Shown here piece by piece: positions 33,379 through 40,962 of a stretch of 41,104 bases of DNA. The stretch is from positions 1 to 41,104 of the forward strand of contig JBBRYP010000035.1 in NCBI GenBank assembly GCA_038237515.1, read 5' to 3'. The notes beneath the pieces were generated by a model. The model made no database searches. It saw only the letters and a list, made by a program, of their open reading frames with translations, and was not told the DNA's origin. The stretch is from JBBQDZ01 sp038237515 (GTDB taxonomy: Bacteria > Actinomycetota > Thermoleophilia > Gaiellales > Gaiellaceae). The translations under genes were made by a program, and so were the position numbers. The stretch's first letter is position 1. Every line of letters starts with the position of its first letter.

Positions 33379-34246
33379 ACCCTTCTGCGCCGAGATCTCG
33401 AGGGAGAGCGCGGAGCCTCTGACGGCGACGGCCAGCCGCGTCGACAACTGGATCCTCGTCGAGTACCGGGGCCTCTGGAGCCGCGACGCGCTCGCCGGAA
33501 GCGGCCTCTCCGACCAGGCAAGGGCGGCGCTCCAGGAGCAGGCGGCGCGGCCGAGGACGAAGGTTCTTTTCATCCGGAGGCGCGAGCGGCGTGACAGCCT
33601 CGCGGTGTTCCTGGGGCGGACCGCCGAGCAAGGGTCCGCTCTCCGCCGGATCGAGCTCGCGAGCTACGAAGACCTGGCGGACGTCGACTTCGGCGGGTCT
33701 GGCGACGCCGTCTCACGCGTCGAGCATCCGCTCCTGCTCGTTTGCACCCACGGCAAGCACGACCGTTGCTGCGCGCGCTACGGCCGCCCGCTCTACGACG
33801 CGCTGCGGGAGCAGGTCGACGAGGAGTGGGTGTGGCAGGTGAGCCACATCGGGGGCGATCGCTTCGCCGGAAACGTCGTCATCCTCCCCCACGGCCTCTA
33901 CTACGGGCGCGTCAGCCCGGAGGATGCCTGGCCGCTCCTGGACGACCACCTCGCCGGCCGCATCCACCTCGAGCGGTTTCGCGGCCGCTCCTGTCACGCC
34001 TTCCCGGTGCAGGCGGCCGACGCCGCCATTCGTGAGCACACCGGGCTTCGCGGAATCGACGAGCTCGCCTTCGAGGGCGGCACGCGAAGCCCCGACAGCT
34101 GGCTGATGCGCTTCCGGGCTGCGCCGGGCGGCGTGCGGTACGAGGTCGAGGTGCGGGCGCAGGACGGCGACCTGACCTACCTGACGTGCGCTGCGGAGCA
34201 CCTCAGGCACCCGCGGCGGTTCGTGGCCGCCGCCGCGCCGCGCTAG
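33368..34246 (+). CDS. Sucrase/ferredoxin-like (thioredoxin-like) family protein
   Basis: 292 aa, GTG 33368. The family signature is complete: LLVCTHGKHDRCCARYGRPL with Cys positions for an Fe-S cluster or redox site, WVWQVSHIGGDRFAGNVVIL and PHGLYYGRV. The fold is the thioredoxin-like ferredoxin type seen in Apd1/AIM32-related proteins. Substrate and partner unknown; a redox role is inferred. The 11-nt overlap with the biotin carboxylase gene shows operon membership but no obvious pathway link. Confidence 0.85.
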   Translation: MRDRPFCAEISRESAEPLTATASRVDNWILVEYRGLWSRDALAGSGLSDQARAALQEQAARPRTKVLFIRRRERRDSLAVFLGRTAEQGSALRRIELASYEDLADVDFGGSGDAVSRVEHPLLLVCTHGKHDRCCARYGRPLYDALREQVDEEWVWQVSHIGGDRFAGNVVILPHGLYYGRVSPEDAWPLLDDHLAGRIHLERFRGRSCHAFPVQAADAAIREHTGLRGIDELAFEGGTRSPDSWLMRFRAAPGGVRYEVEVRAQDGDLTYLTCAAEHLRHPRRFVAAAAPR

Positions 34247-34259
34247 GCCCGCTGGGCCT

Positions 34260-35414
34260 CTAACGGTGCGCGCGCCGCAGAAAGCCTTCGCGGATCAGGC
34301 GCCGCACGAGAACGAGACGACCCGACTCGTCGAGCGAGCCGGGCAGGCTCGCCGGCGAGAAAGGGCCTTCGGAGCCGACGATCGCGGCAAGCTCCGCCTC
34401 GACCTCCGCCGGGAAGTCGATCCGCTTGCCCTCGAAGACGAGGGCCCTGCCGTCGAGGTCTGCGATCACGGTCGACCGCCGCTCGAGCGTCGTGTGCAAC
34501 GTTATTCCGGGGAGCGACCTGATCTCCTCGAGCTGACCCTCGAGGACCGGCCTGCGGCTTTCGACCAGCCGAGCCCGCTTCCGCGCCGCGACGGCCTGCG
34601 GTTTCAGCCGCTCGGCCAGCCGCGCCTCCAGGTCGGGTGCGCCCTCGCCGTGCGCTGCGACCGCGCGCCGCAGCTCCACGTCGTCGGCGAGCGTCTCCAC
34701 CGCGGCCCGCAGCGCCTCGAGCCAGGTGTAGACGTTGATCCCGATCGTGAGGTGCAGCGAGTCGCTCTCGGAGGTCAGCGCCTCGTGGAGCCACCCTCGC
34801 GGGAGGTAGAGGGTGTCGCCCGCGTGCAGCGTCAGGTCGTGTGTCGCGGGCCCGGTCTCACCCAGCGCCGCCGCGTAGCGCTGCGCCTTCAGCGGCAGCT
34901 CGAGCACGGGTTCGTAGACGAGCCAGCGCTTGGCGCCCCCGACCTGGAGCACGAGGACGTCGTGGGTGTCGTGATGAACGCCGAATCCCTGTGAGCGGGC
35001 CGGGGTGTAGTAGGCATTCGCCTGCGTCGCATGGCCGAGGCATGCCTCGAGCTCGCGGCAGAAGGACGCGAGCGCGTTCCATGTGTGGTGCAGAGCCTGC
35101 AGGACGACGGTCGCCCCCTCTGCGAACTCCTGCGCGACGCGCCCCGGGTCGGCCGCCCCCGTCAGCGGGGTCGGCCGCCAGGGGATGTCGGTCGCGTACG
35201 AGCTCAGCGGGACCTGCGAACCCGCCTTGACGAGCCGGAAGGAGGGATAGCGCATCCCCCCCGAGCAGACGAGCCGCTCGGCGTCGGCGACGGAGAGGAG
35301 GTCGTCGAATCGACCTTCCTCGCGGCGCTGGACGACGAGCGGCTCACGTTCCCAATAGCGGTCGAGGAACTCGTCGACCTCGACCGGATCGAGACAGCGC
35401 CGGAGCGCTGCGGT
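34260..35414 (-). CDS. JmjC/cupin-type ribosomal-oxygenase-like hydroxylase (start unresolved)
   Basis: About 384 aa as drawn. Homology starts near LRRCLDPVEVDEFLDRYWER (35405), but no ATG, GTG or TTG precedes it in frame back to a TGA; ATG 35255 would lose the first ~50 conserved residues. Fe(II)/2-oxoglutarate core: GFGVHHDTHDVLVLQVGGAK (H-x-D), the Lys/Trp of KRWLVYEP, then LPRGWLHEALTSESDSLHLT with the distal His. This is the NO66/MINA53/YcfD pattern of enzymes that hydroxylate ribosomal proteins. The C-terminal ~130 residues form the dimerisation and winged-helix part. Two small genes lie directly upstream on the same strand; the cupin may act on them or on a ribosomal protein. Confidence 0.82.
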   Translation of the reverse strand, partial: TAALRRCLDPVEVDEFLDRYWEREPLVVQRREEGRFDDLLSVADAERLVCSGGMRYPSFRLVKAGSQVPLSSYATDIPWRPTPLTGAADPGRVAQEFAEGATVVLQALHHTWNALASFCRELEACLGHATQANAYYTPARSQGFGVHHDTHDVLVLQVGGAKRWLVYEPVLELPLKAQRYAAALGETGPATHDLTLHAGDTLYLPRGWLHEALTSESDSLHLTIGINVYTWLEALRAAVETLADDVELRRAVAAHGEGAPDLEARLAERLKPQAVAARKRARLVESRRPVLEGQLEEIRSLPGITLHTTLERRSTVIADLDGRALVFEGKRIDFPAEVEAELAAIVGSEGPFSPASLPGSLDESGRLVLVRRLIREGFLRRAHR

Positions 35415-35415
35415 G

Positions 35416-35583
35416 CTAGGCGTCGTCCGTGTCGGCGTCGGAGTCGGTGCCGTCGGAATCGGAATCCGTCGTGTCGGTGTCCGCGTCGCTCTGGTCGGCG
35501 TCGCCGTCGGTGCCGCCCTCTGACTCGCCGGCGCCGGACGTCGTCATGTCGTCGTCCGAAAGGGTGGAGCGATCGTCGGTCAT
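35416..35583 (-). CDS. Small acidic Asp/Ser/Thr-rich protein
   Basis: 55 aa; roughly a third of the residues are Asp. MTDDRSTLSDDDMTTSGAGE is followed by runs of D-S/T/A-D (DADQSDADTDTTDSDSDG). ATG 35583 overlaps the stop of the previous tiny gene as ATGA. The stop TAG touches the cupin reading frame, so this could instead be the N-terminal tail of the cupin protein after a one-base indel near 35420. Such low-complexity sequence can also be a disordered substrate for a hydroxylase. Function unknown. Confidence 0.5.
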   Translation of the reverse strand: MTDDRSTLSDDDMTTSGAGESEGGTDGDADQSDADTDTTDSDSDGTDSDADTDDA

Positions 35584-35723
35584 GCGTCCTCCTCGGTTGC
35601 GGAGCGCCACTCTACGCCGTTGCTTCCGGCGGGTGCGCTGGTGGAGCCGGGGAACCACGAAGCGGAGCCCTTTCCCGCCGCGGGATCACCGAGGCCGATC
35701 CGCGCGAGGTCCCGACGCGTCAT
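35580..35723 (-). CDS. Tiny hypothetical protein at the head of the cupin operon
   Basis: 47 aa: MTRRDLARIGLGDPAAGKGS, then Ser/Pro/Gly-rich ASWFPGSTSAPAGSNGVEWR and an acidic end. The ATGA overlap with the acidic gene argues for a real operon. No recognisable family and no clear ribosome site; a CCAGGG-x5-CCCTGG inverted repeat (35726-35742) sits directly upstream of the start. Confidence 0.4.
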   Translation of the reverse strand: MTRRDLARIGLGDPAAGKGSASWFPGSTSAPAGSNGVEWRSATEEDA

Positions 35724-35794
35724 GCCCAGGGTCTGTCCCTGGCGGCGGCCGGTACCCGACATGGCCCTCGCCAGGCGGCCGGAGCGGCTTCTCG

Positions 35795-35800
35795 TAGACT
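35795..35800 (+). promoter_or_regulatory. TAnnnT -10 box of leaderless sucC
   Basis: TAGACT ends 9 nt before GTG 35810. Confidence 0.42.
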
Positions 35801-35809
35801 CCGCCGGCC

Positions 35810-36955
35810 GTGGATCTCTACGAGTACCAGGGGAAGGAGCTGTTCCGCCGCTTCGGCATCCCCGTCTCGGAGGGGCGGCTCGCGACGACGCCGGAGGAGG
35901 CTCGCAGGGCGACCGAGGAGCTCGGGGGCGGCGAGGTGGTCGTGAAGGCGCAGGTGCTCACGGGTGGGCGCGGCAAGGCCGGTGGGGTCAAGCTGGCGAG
36001 CGGCGCGAAGGACGCGGAGCAGAAGGCGGCGGAGATCCTCGGGCTCGACATCCGCGGCCACGTCGTGCGCAAGGTCTGGATCGAACAGGCCTCGGAGATC
36101 GCGAAGGAGTACTACCTCTCGGTCACGTTCGACCGGGGCGCGAAGAAGCCGCTCTTCATGCTGACGACGGAGGGCGGAGTCGAGATCGAGCAGGTCGCGG
36201 ACGAGAAGCCGGAGGCGCTCGCGCGGCTGCACTTCGATCCGCTCGAGGGATTCCAGCCCTACCAGGCGCGGCGGCTGGTCTATGCGGCGGGCATCTACGA
36301 CCCCTCCGAGCAGAAGCAGGTGCTGTCGATCGTCGGCCGCCTCTACGAGTGCTTCGTCGCCTGCGACGCGATGCTCTGCGAGATCAATCCCCTGATCGTC
36401 ACGCCGAGCGGCGAGGTGAAGGCGCTCGACTCGAAGTTCACGGTCGACGACAACGCGCTCTACAAGCACGTCGACATCGCCGAGATGCGCGACCCGTCCG
36501 CGGCCGATCCGCAGGAGGCTCTCGCGCGCGAGAAGGGCGTCACTTACGTGAAGCTCGACGGCGAGGTCGGGATCCTCGGCAACGGAGCGGGGCTCGTCAT
36601 GTCCACGCTCGACGTGATTGCGCTCGCCGGCGGCCGACCCGCCAACTTCTGCGACCTCGGCGGCGGCGGCGACGCCGAGGGCGTCGTCGACGCTCTCGAG
36701 GTGATCACGACCGACCGGCAGGTTCGCTCCATCCTCTTCAACATCTTCGGCGGGATCACGCGCTGCGACGAGGTGGCGCGCGGGATCCTCGCGGCCCTCG
36801 AGCGGATGACGATCGACCGCCCGATCGTCGTGCGGCTGGACGGTACGAACGCCGAGGAGGGTCGCCGCCTCCTCGCCGAGGCAGCGCCGGCGAACCTCCA
36901 CGTCGAGCCGACGATGCTCGACGCGGCGCGCCGGGCCGTGGAGCTTTCCCGATGA
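35810..36955 (+). CDS. sucC: Succinyl-CoA synthetase (ADP-forming) beta subunit
   Basis: 381 aa, GTG start. ATP-grasp region: MDLYEYQGKELFRRFGIPVS, VVKAQVLTGGRGKAGGVKLA, CEINPLIVTPSGEVKALDSK. The C-terminal power-helix domain has VGILGNGAGLVMSTLDVIAL, ANFCDLGGGGDAEGVVDALE and FNIFGGITRCDEVARGI. With SucD it interconverts succinyl-CoA and succinate in the TCA cycle, with substrate-level phosphorylation. Unusually sucD is not adjacent: a methyltransferase gene and hairpin elements intervene. Confidence 0.96.
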   Translation: MDLYEYQGKELFRRFGIPVSEGRLATTPEEARRATEELGGGEVVVKAQVLTGGRGKAGGVKLASGAKDAEQKAAEILGLDIRGHVVRKVWIEQASEIAKEYYLSVTFDRGAKKPLFMLTTEGGVEIEQVADEKPEALARLHFDPLEGFQPYQARRLVYAAGIYDPSEQKQVLSIVGRLYECFVACDAMLCEINPLIVTPSGEVKALDSKFTVDDNALYKHVDIAEMRDPSAADPQEALAREKGVTYVKLDGEVGILGNGAGLVMSTLDVIALAGGRPANFCDLGGGGDAEGVVDALEVITTDRQVRSILFNIFGGITRCDEVARGILAALERMTIDRPIVVRLDGTNAEEGRRLLAEAAPANLHVEPTMLDAARRAVELSR

Positions 36956-36980
36956 GGCGGCGCTCCCTGTGGAGTCCGGC

Positions 36981-37634
36981 ATGACGGACGTCTGGAGCGA
37001 TCGGACGGAGGCGTTCCGCGAAAGCGCCTTGCACCGCGTCGGCCATGACCTCGACCTCCTGGTCGAGTGGTGCGAACCCGCGGCCGGCGTCGAGGCCCTC
37101 GACGTCGCGACCGGCGGCGGTCATGTGGCGCGGCGGCTTCGGGAACGGGGGTGCACGGTCGTGACGCTCGATCCGGCTCCGGGAATGCGGCCGGACGTGA
37201 TCGCCCGCGCGGAGGATCTGCCGTTCCCGAAGTCGACCTTCGACGTCGTCACGTGCCGGATCGCCCCGCACCACTTCGAGGACGTCCGGCGCGCGCTGGC
37301 GGAGATGGCACGGGTCGGTTGCGACCGCGTCGTCATCGAGGACCTGCTCTTCGAGGACGAGCGCTTCGAGGAGGCGCACCGGCTCCGCGACCCGACTCAC
37401 GTCCGCTCGCTCTCGGCGGAGGAGTGGCGGACGCTCTTCGCCCAGTGCGGCCTTCGCGTGGACGCGGAGCACGTCTTCGCGGAGCGGAGGCTGGAGCTCG
37501 AGCCGTGGCTCGAACGCGTCGACTGCCGGGGACAGGATGCGGAGCGCGTGCGCACGCTCCTGGCGCGCTGGACGGACGCAGAAAGCCGCGTACTGATGCG
37601 CACGATCGTCCTTCGGGGCAGGAAGGGAACCTAG
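36981..37634 (+). CDS. Class I SAM-dependent methyltransferase between sucC and sucD
   Basis: 217 aa from ATG 36981 (GTG 36969 is possible). Rossmann motifs: VEALDVATGGGHVARRLRER (motif I), VVTLDPAPGMR (acidic ribose ligand), ARAEDLPFPKSTFDVVTCRI (motifs II/III) and the UbiE/Methyltransf_11-like HHFEDVRRALAEMARV. Small-molecule substrate unknown. Same strand as sucC and sucD, 25 bp after sucC. Its stop TAG is formed by the first arm of a hairpin element, which suggests that element arrived at the end of the gene. Confidence 0.85.
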   Translation: MTDVWSDRTEAFRESALHRVGHDLDLLVEWCEPAAGVEALDVATGGGHVARRLRERGCTVVTLDPAPGMRPDVIARAEDLPFPKSTFDVVTCRIAPHHFEDVRRALAEMARVGCDRVVIEDLLFEDERFEEAHRLRDPTHVRSLSAEEWRTLFAQCGLRVDAEHVFAERRLELEPWLERVDCRGQDAERVRTLLARWTDAESRVLMRTIVLRGRKGT

Positions 37635-37689
37635 TGCGGCGTCTCCCAACGTTTCGCTCGAAACTGAGGGTTCGCCGACGCCGCACTAG
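37631..37689. repeat. Hairpin element copy 1 (13-bp terminal inverted repeat)
   Basis: CTAGTGCGGCGTC (37631-37643) and its exact complement (37677-37689) enclose 33 nt. The left CTAG contains the methyltransferase stop. Copy 2 has the same stem plan, the same 33-nt loop length and a loop related in inverted orientation. Confidence 0.7.
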
Positions 37690-37699
37690 TCCGACCGCT

Positions 37700-37720
37700 C
37701 TGCGGCCGGGGGGCCCGCAG
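37700..37720. repeat. Small hairpin between the two elements
   Basis: CTGCGG/CCGCAG (37700-37705, 37715-37720) with a GC-only loop lies in the 39-nt spacer between the two larger elements, giving three hairpins in a row before sucD. Confidence 0.4.
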
Positions 37721-37728
37721 CGGCCGAG

Positions 37729-37786
37729 TAGTGCGGCCTCCACCTGCCCTTCGTTTCCGGTCGAACGTTATGAGAGGCCGCACTAG
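37729..37786. repeat. Hairpin element copy 2, abutting the sucD start
   Basis: TAGTGCGGCCTC (37729-37740) and its exact complement (37774-37785) enclose 33 nt. Compared with copy 1 the stem has a compensatory G-C/C-G exchange. The last base of its CTAG end is directly before ATG 37787, and GAGAGG, the only possible ribosome site of sucD, is inside the stem. Confidence 0.7.
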
Positions 37787-38671
37787 ATGGCGATCATCGT
37801 CGACCGCTCGACACGTCTCCTCGTCCAGGGCCTCACCGGCAGCGAGGGCTCGTTCCACGGTATGCGCAACAAGCGCTACGGGACGAACCTCGTCGCGGGG
37901 GTGACCCCCGGCAAGGGCGGCCAGGAGCTCGAGGGCGTGCCGATCTTCCACACGGTCGCCGACGCGGTGCAGAAGACCCGGGCGAATACGGCGATGGTCT
38001 TCGTGCCGGCGCGCTTCGCGGCCGACGCGATCTACGAGTCCGTCGACGCCGGCATCTCCACCGTCGTCTGCATCGCCGAGGGGCTGCCCGCCCACGAGAT
38101 GCTGCGCGTGTACACCTACATTCGCCCCCGCGGGATCACCTTGCTCGGCCCGAACTGCCCTGGTGCGCTCTCGCCCGGGAAGGCGAACGTCGGGATCATC
38201 CCGGCCGAGATCTTCCGCGAGGGCCCGATCGGGCTCGTCTCGAGGTCCGGAACCCTGACCTACCAGATCGGGCACGAGCTGGCGCAGGCCGGCCTCGGGA
38301 ACTCGACCATCGTCGGCATCGGCGGCGACCCGATCGTGGGCTCCTCGTTCATCGACGTGCTCGAGCGCTTCAACGCCGACGACGAGACCGAGCTCGTGGT
38401 GATGGTCGGCGAGATCGGCGGCGACGAGGAGGAGAAGGCGGCGCGGTTCATCCAAGAGGAGATGCGAAAGCCGGTGCTCGCCTACATCGCGGGGTTCACG
38501 GCACCGCCCGGGAAGACGATGGGGCACGCGGGCGCGATCATCTCCGGCTCGTCGGGAACCGCTTCCGCGAAGAAGGAGGCACTCGAGGCCTGCGGTGTCG
38601 AGGTGGGCACGTCGCCGACCGAGGTGGCGCAGATGGTCGCCGAGCGAATGCAGAGCCGGGCGCCTGCGTAG
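37787..38671 (+). CDS. sucD: Succinyl-CoA synthetase (ADP-forming) alpha subunit
   Basis: 294 aa, full length. CoA-binding N terminus: LLVQGLTGSEGSFHGMRNKR, NLVAGVTPGKGGQELEGVPI, CIAEGLPAHEMLRVYTY and LLGPNCPGALSPGKANVGII. The phosphorylated His is in FTAPPGKTMGHAGAIISGSS. It partners SucC. ATG 37787 is fixed by the conserved N terminus and lies against a hairpin element, so translation may depend on opening that structure or on a transcript starting near the ATG. Confidence 0.96.
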   Translation: MAIIVDRSTRLLVQGLTGSEGSFHGMRNKRYGTNLVAGVTPGKGGQELEGVPIFHTVADAVQKTRANTAMVFVPARFAADAIYESVDAGISTVVCIAEGLPAHEMLRVYTYIRPRGITLLGPNCPGALSPGKANVGIIPAEIFREGPIGLVSRSGTLTYQIGHELAQAGLGNSTIVGIGGDPIVGSSFIDVLERFNADDETELVVMVGEIGGDEEEKAARFIQEEMRKPVLAYIAGFTAPPGKTMGHAGAIISGSSGTASAKKEALEACGVEVGTSPTEVAQMVAERMQSRAPA

Positions 38672-38684
38672 GCTCGCTCTCCTC

Positions 38685-39557
38685 GTGGTCGGGCTGGGGG
38701 GCCTCGCCGCCGTCGCAGGGGTCGCGCCGGCCCCAAGTAACACAGTGTTACTTGGAAAGGTCCCGCGGGAGGTTCGCTTCCCTCGCCGCTTCCCACCGGC
38801 TGCTGCGCCCGTCGCGGTCTCGTTCGTCTCGCCTCTCCGGGGCTACGTCGCGACCGCGGGCGGCAGCCTCCTGAGTACTGCCGACGCGGGGGGCGCTTGG
38901 AAGCTCGTTCATGCCGGCCTTCGCTTCGACGCGCTCGACTTCGTGTCGGGCCGGATCGGCTTCGGGCTCGCGCACAGCACGCTCTACCGCAGCGACGACG
39001 GTGGCCGCTCCTGGCAGTTGCTGCACCGCTTCGCCGCCGGCCGGCCGGCCGGCCCGGGACGCGCCGCCATCTCGTTCGCCGACGCGAGGAACGGCTGGGC
39101 GGCGCCGCTCGCGCAGTTCTTCTACCGCACCAGGGACGGTGGCCGCTCGTGGTCGCCGGTGCGCTTCGGCTGCGACTTCTACCTCGCGGGCCTCAGCTTC
39201 GTCGACGTCGACCACGGAGTCGTCGTCTGCGGCGGCCAGCCGGCGACGATCATGCAGCAGCGCGAGTACTTCTCGACTGAGGACGCGGGCGAGCATTGGC
39301 TGAAGTTCAAGGACGGCGTCTTCACCGGCCACGCGACCTCGATCGACTACGTCTCCGCCAGCGTAGGGTTCCTCAGCGCCGAGCGCTCCGGGATCGAGCG
39401 CGTGGGCGACGGGCAGCGGGTTCTGGAGTCCGACGACCTCGACTCCGTCTCGTCGGAGTCGTGGGCCGACGAGCGTCATGGGTTCGCCGCGCTCGTGCGC
39501 GCGGGGCTTCTCCGTACGACCGACGGCGGCCGCAGCTGGCGTCGCGTCTATCCCTAG
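38685..39557 (+). CDS. Secreted Ycf48/BNR-like beta-propeller protein
   Basis: 290 aa from GTG 38685. Propeller repeats each carry the DGGxSW turn: STADAGGAWKLVH, RSDDGGRSWQLLH, RTRDGGRSWSPVR, STEDAGEHWLKF, RTTDGGRSWRRVYP. This is the Ycf48/HCF136 and BNR-repeat plan. The GTG start leaves a hydrophobic leader without basic residues. An in-frame CTG at 38664, overlapping the sucD stop, would give MRRLALLVVGLGGLAAVAG, a far better signal peptide; GTG 38595 gives an Arg-rich extension. A copy of the dispersed palindrome encodes APSNTVLLG just after the leader. Export is inferred; the role is unknown. Confidence 0.8.
   Translation: MVGLGGLAAVAGVAPAPSNTVLLGKVPREVRFPRRFPPAAAPVAVSFVSPLRGYVATAGGSLLSTADAGGAWKLVHAGLRFDALDFVSGRIGFGLAHSTLYRSDDGGRSWQLLHRFAAGRPAGPGRAAISFADARNGWAAPLAQFFYRTRDGGRSWSPVRFGCDFYLAGLSFVDVDHGVVVCGGQPATIMQQREYFSTEDAGEHWLKFKDGVFTGHATSIDYVSASVGFLSAERSGIERVGDGQRVLESDDLDSVSSESWADERHGFAALVRAGLLRTTDGGRSWRRVYP
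38733..38755. repeat. Dispersed palindromic repeat, copy 2, inside a coding region
   Basis: Perfect 11-bp inverted repeat (CCAAGTAACAC, one centre base, complement), part of the 25 bases shared exactly with 9330-9354. In the propeller gene it is read as PSNTVLLG, in a frame that avoids the TAA. Confidence 0.75.
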
Positions 39558-39591
39558 GGCCCGCGCGCGCGGGCAGCGCCGACCGCGTCTC

Positions 39592-39597
39592 TACACT
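39592..39597 (+). promoter_or_regulatory. TAnnnT -10 box of the leaderless aminotransferase gene
   Basis: TACACT ends 6 nt before GTG 39604, choosing this start over in-frame upstream codons inside the propeller gene. Confidence 0.42.
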
Positions 39598-39603
39598 CGC
39601 CCG

Positions 39604-40716
39604 GTGACGATCTCGTTCGCCCGAGGGGTGCCGACGCCTGCGTGCTTGTCGGTCGAGGAGCTCGCCAACTGCGCGCGGGAGGCGGTCCTGCGGGACGGCC
39701 CCACCGTGCTCAATTACGGCCCCGTCGGCGGCTACCAGCCGCTGCGGGAGTGGGTCGCAGAACGTCACGGCGTCGAGCCGGAGCGCGTGCTGCTGACGAA
39801 CGGCTCCCTCCAGGGGATCTCTTTGCTGGCGCAGGAGCTCCTGCGCGAGGGCAGGCGGCGCGTGATCGTCGAGGCGCCGACCTACGACCGGCCGCTGAAG
39901 ATCCTCGCCTCCGTCGGGGCCGAGGTGGTCGCGATCCCCCAGGACGACGAGGGGCTGATGCTCGACCCGCTGGAGCGCGAGCTTCGCTCGAACGGCGCCC
40001 CGGTGTTCCTGTACACGATCCCGACCTTTCAGAACCCGAGCGGCAGGACGCTCTCGACCGAGCGCCGGCGCCAGCTAGTCGAGTTGGCGGACGAGTACGC
40101 CTTCCTCCTGCTCGAGGACGATCCCTACGGCCTCGTCCGCTTCGAGGGAGCTCCGCCCCCGACGCTCTTCGAGCTCGCCGGCGGCGGCGGCGGCGTCCTC
40201 TACATGTCGTCGTTCTCGAAGATCGTTTCACCCGGTGTCCGCGTCGCCTACCTGATCATCCCGCCGGAGCTCGTGGCGCGGGTCGAGGCCGCCGCCACGC
40301 AGACCTACCTGACGCCATCGCTCCTCTCGCAAGCCACCGTGTTCGAGTTCCTGCGGCGCGGCAACCTCGAGCCGAACCTGGAACGCGTGCGGAGCCTGCT
40401 GCGCGAGCGGCGGGACGCGATGCTCGATGCACTCGCCGCCTCGTTTCCCGAGGGCGCGCGCTGGAGCCGGCCCGACGGCGGGTACTTTCTCTGGCTCGAC
40501 CTTCCGGCTGGGATGGGCGCTTCTGACCTTCTCGCGCGGGCCGGGGAGGCCGGTGTCGCCTTCGTCAAGGGCTCGGACTTCTATGCGGGAGGGGCCGGCG
40601 GCGAGAGTGCCGCCCGGCTCGCCTACAGCTTCGCCTCGCCGGCCGAGATCACCGAGGGCGTCGGGCGGCTAGGCCGTCTGCTGGGTTTGGCGGCGCCGCT
40701 GACGGTGCCGGTGTAG
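39604..40716 (+). CDS. PLP-dependent class I/II aminotransferase
   Basis: 370 aa, GTG start. Fold type I: LNYGPVGGYQPLREWVAERH, VLLTNGSLQGISLLAQELL, EAPTYDRPLKIL, IPTFQNPSGRTLSTERRRQL, LLLEDDPYGLVRFEG, and the PLP Lys in YMSSFSKIVSPGVRVAYLI. The C-terminal domain has RPDGGYFLWLDLPAG. It resembles the 2-aminoadipate/LysN and MocR-type aminotransferase domain, without the N-terminal GntR helix-turn-helix. Amino donor and acceptor cannot be told. The 3' end overlaps the convergent LapA-like gene by 48 bp. Confidence 0.92.
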   Translation: MTISFARGVPTPACLSVEELANCAREAVLRDGPTVLNYGPVGGYQPLREWVAERHGVEPERVLLTNGSLQGISLLAQELLREGRRRVIVEAPTYDRPLKILASVGAEVVAIPQDDEGLMLDPLERELRSNGAPVFLYTIPTFQNPSGRTLSTERRRQLVELADEYAFLLLEDDPYGLVRFEGAPPPTLFELAGGGGGVLYMSSFSKIVSPGVRVAYLIIPPELVARVEAAATQTYLTPSLLSQATVFEFLRRGNLEPNLERVRSLLRERRDAMLDALAASFPEGARWSRPDGGYFLWLDLPAGMGASDLLARAGEAGVAFVKGSDFYAGGAGGESAARLAYSFASPAEITEGVGRLGRLLGLAAPLTVPV

Positions 40717-40956
40717 CTGCGAGAGGGCGACGCCGAGAATCACTCCGACCGCGAGGCTGATCAGGATCAGCCACGCCTGCGAGACGCTTGCTGTCGCGAA
40801 GACGAAGTGGACGGCTCGCTGCTTGTTGTTCTCGATCCCGAACGCGATCACGTACGCGAGCGCGAGCACACCCAGGATGAGAATGAGATAGAGCCGGGGC
40901 TGGATCGCCGCCTCGACGTCGTCCGGGATGTCCAGGCGGCGAAACGGCAGGCGCAC
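40669..40956 (-). CDS. LapA-like (DUF1049) two-TM membrane protein
   Basis: 95 aa, GTG 40956. Two hydrophobic helices: LYLILILGVLALAYVIAFGI and AWLILISLAVGVILGVAL, separated by ENNKQRAVHFVFATASVSQ, the LapA-type spacing (N-x-Q-x-V-x-F-x-F). A basic Arg/His/Gln-rich cytoplasmic tail ends the protein. LapA-domain proteins sit in the inner membrane; the function in a Gram-positive-type cell is unclear. A TAGACT box 6 nt upstream makes it leaderless; an insertion sequence ends immediately beyond this box. Confidence 0.8.
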   Translation of the reverse strand: MRLPFRRLDIPDDVEAAIQPRLYLILILGVLALAYVIAFGIENNKQRAVHFVFATASVSQAWLILISLAVGVILGVALSQLHRHRQRRRQTQQTA

Positions 40957-40962
40957 AGGGAC

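Noticed and set aside
39560..39573. 14-bp CCCGCGCGCGCGGG palindrome after the propeller gene
   Set aside because: Low-complexity GC alternation expected in such DNA; no T-run and close to the next promoter, so not called a terminator.
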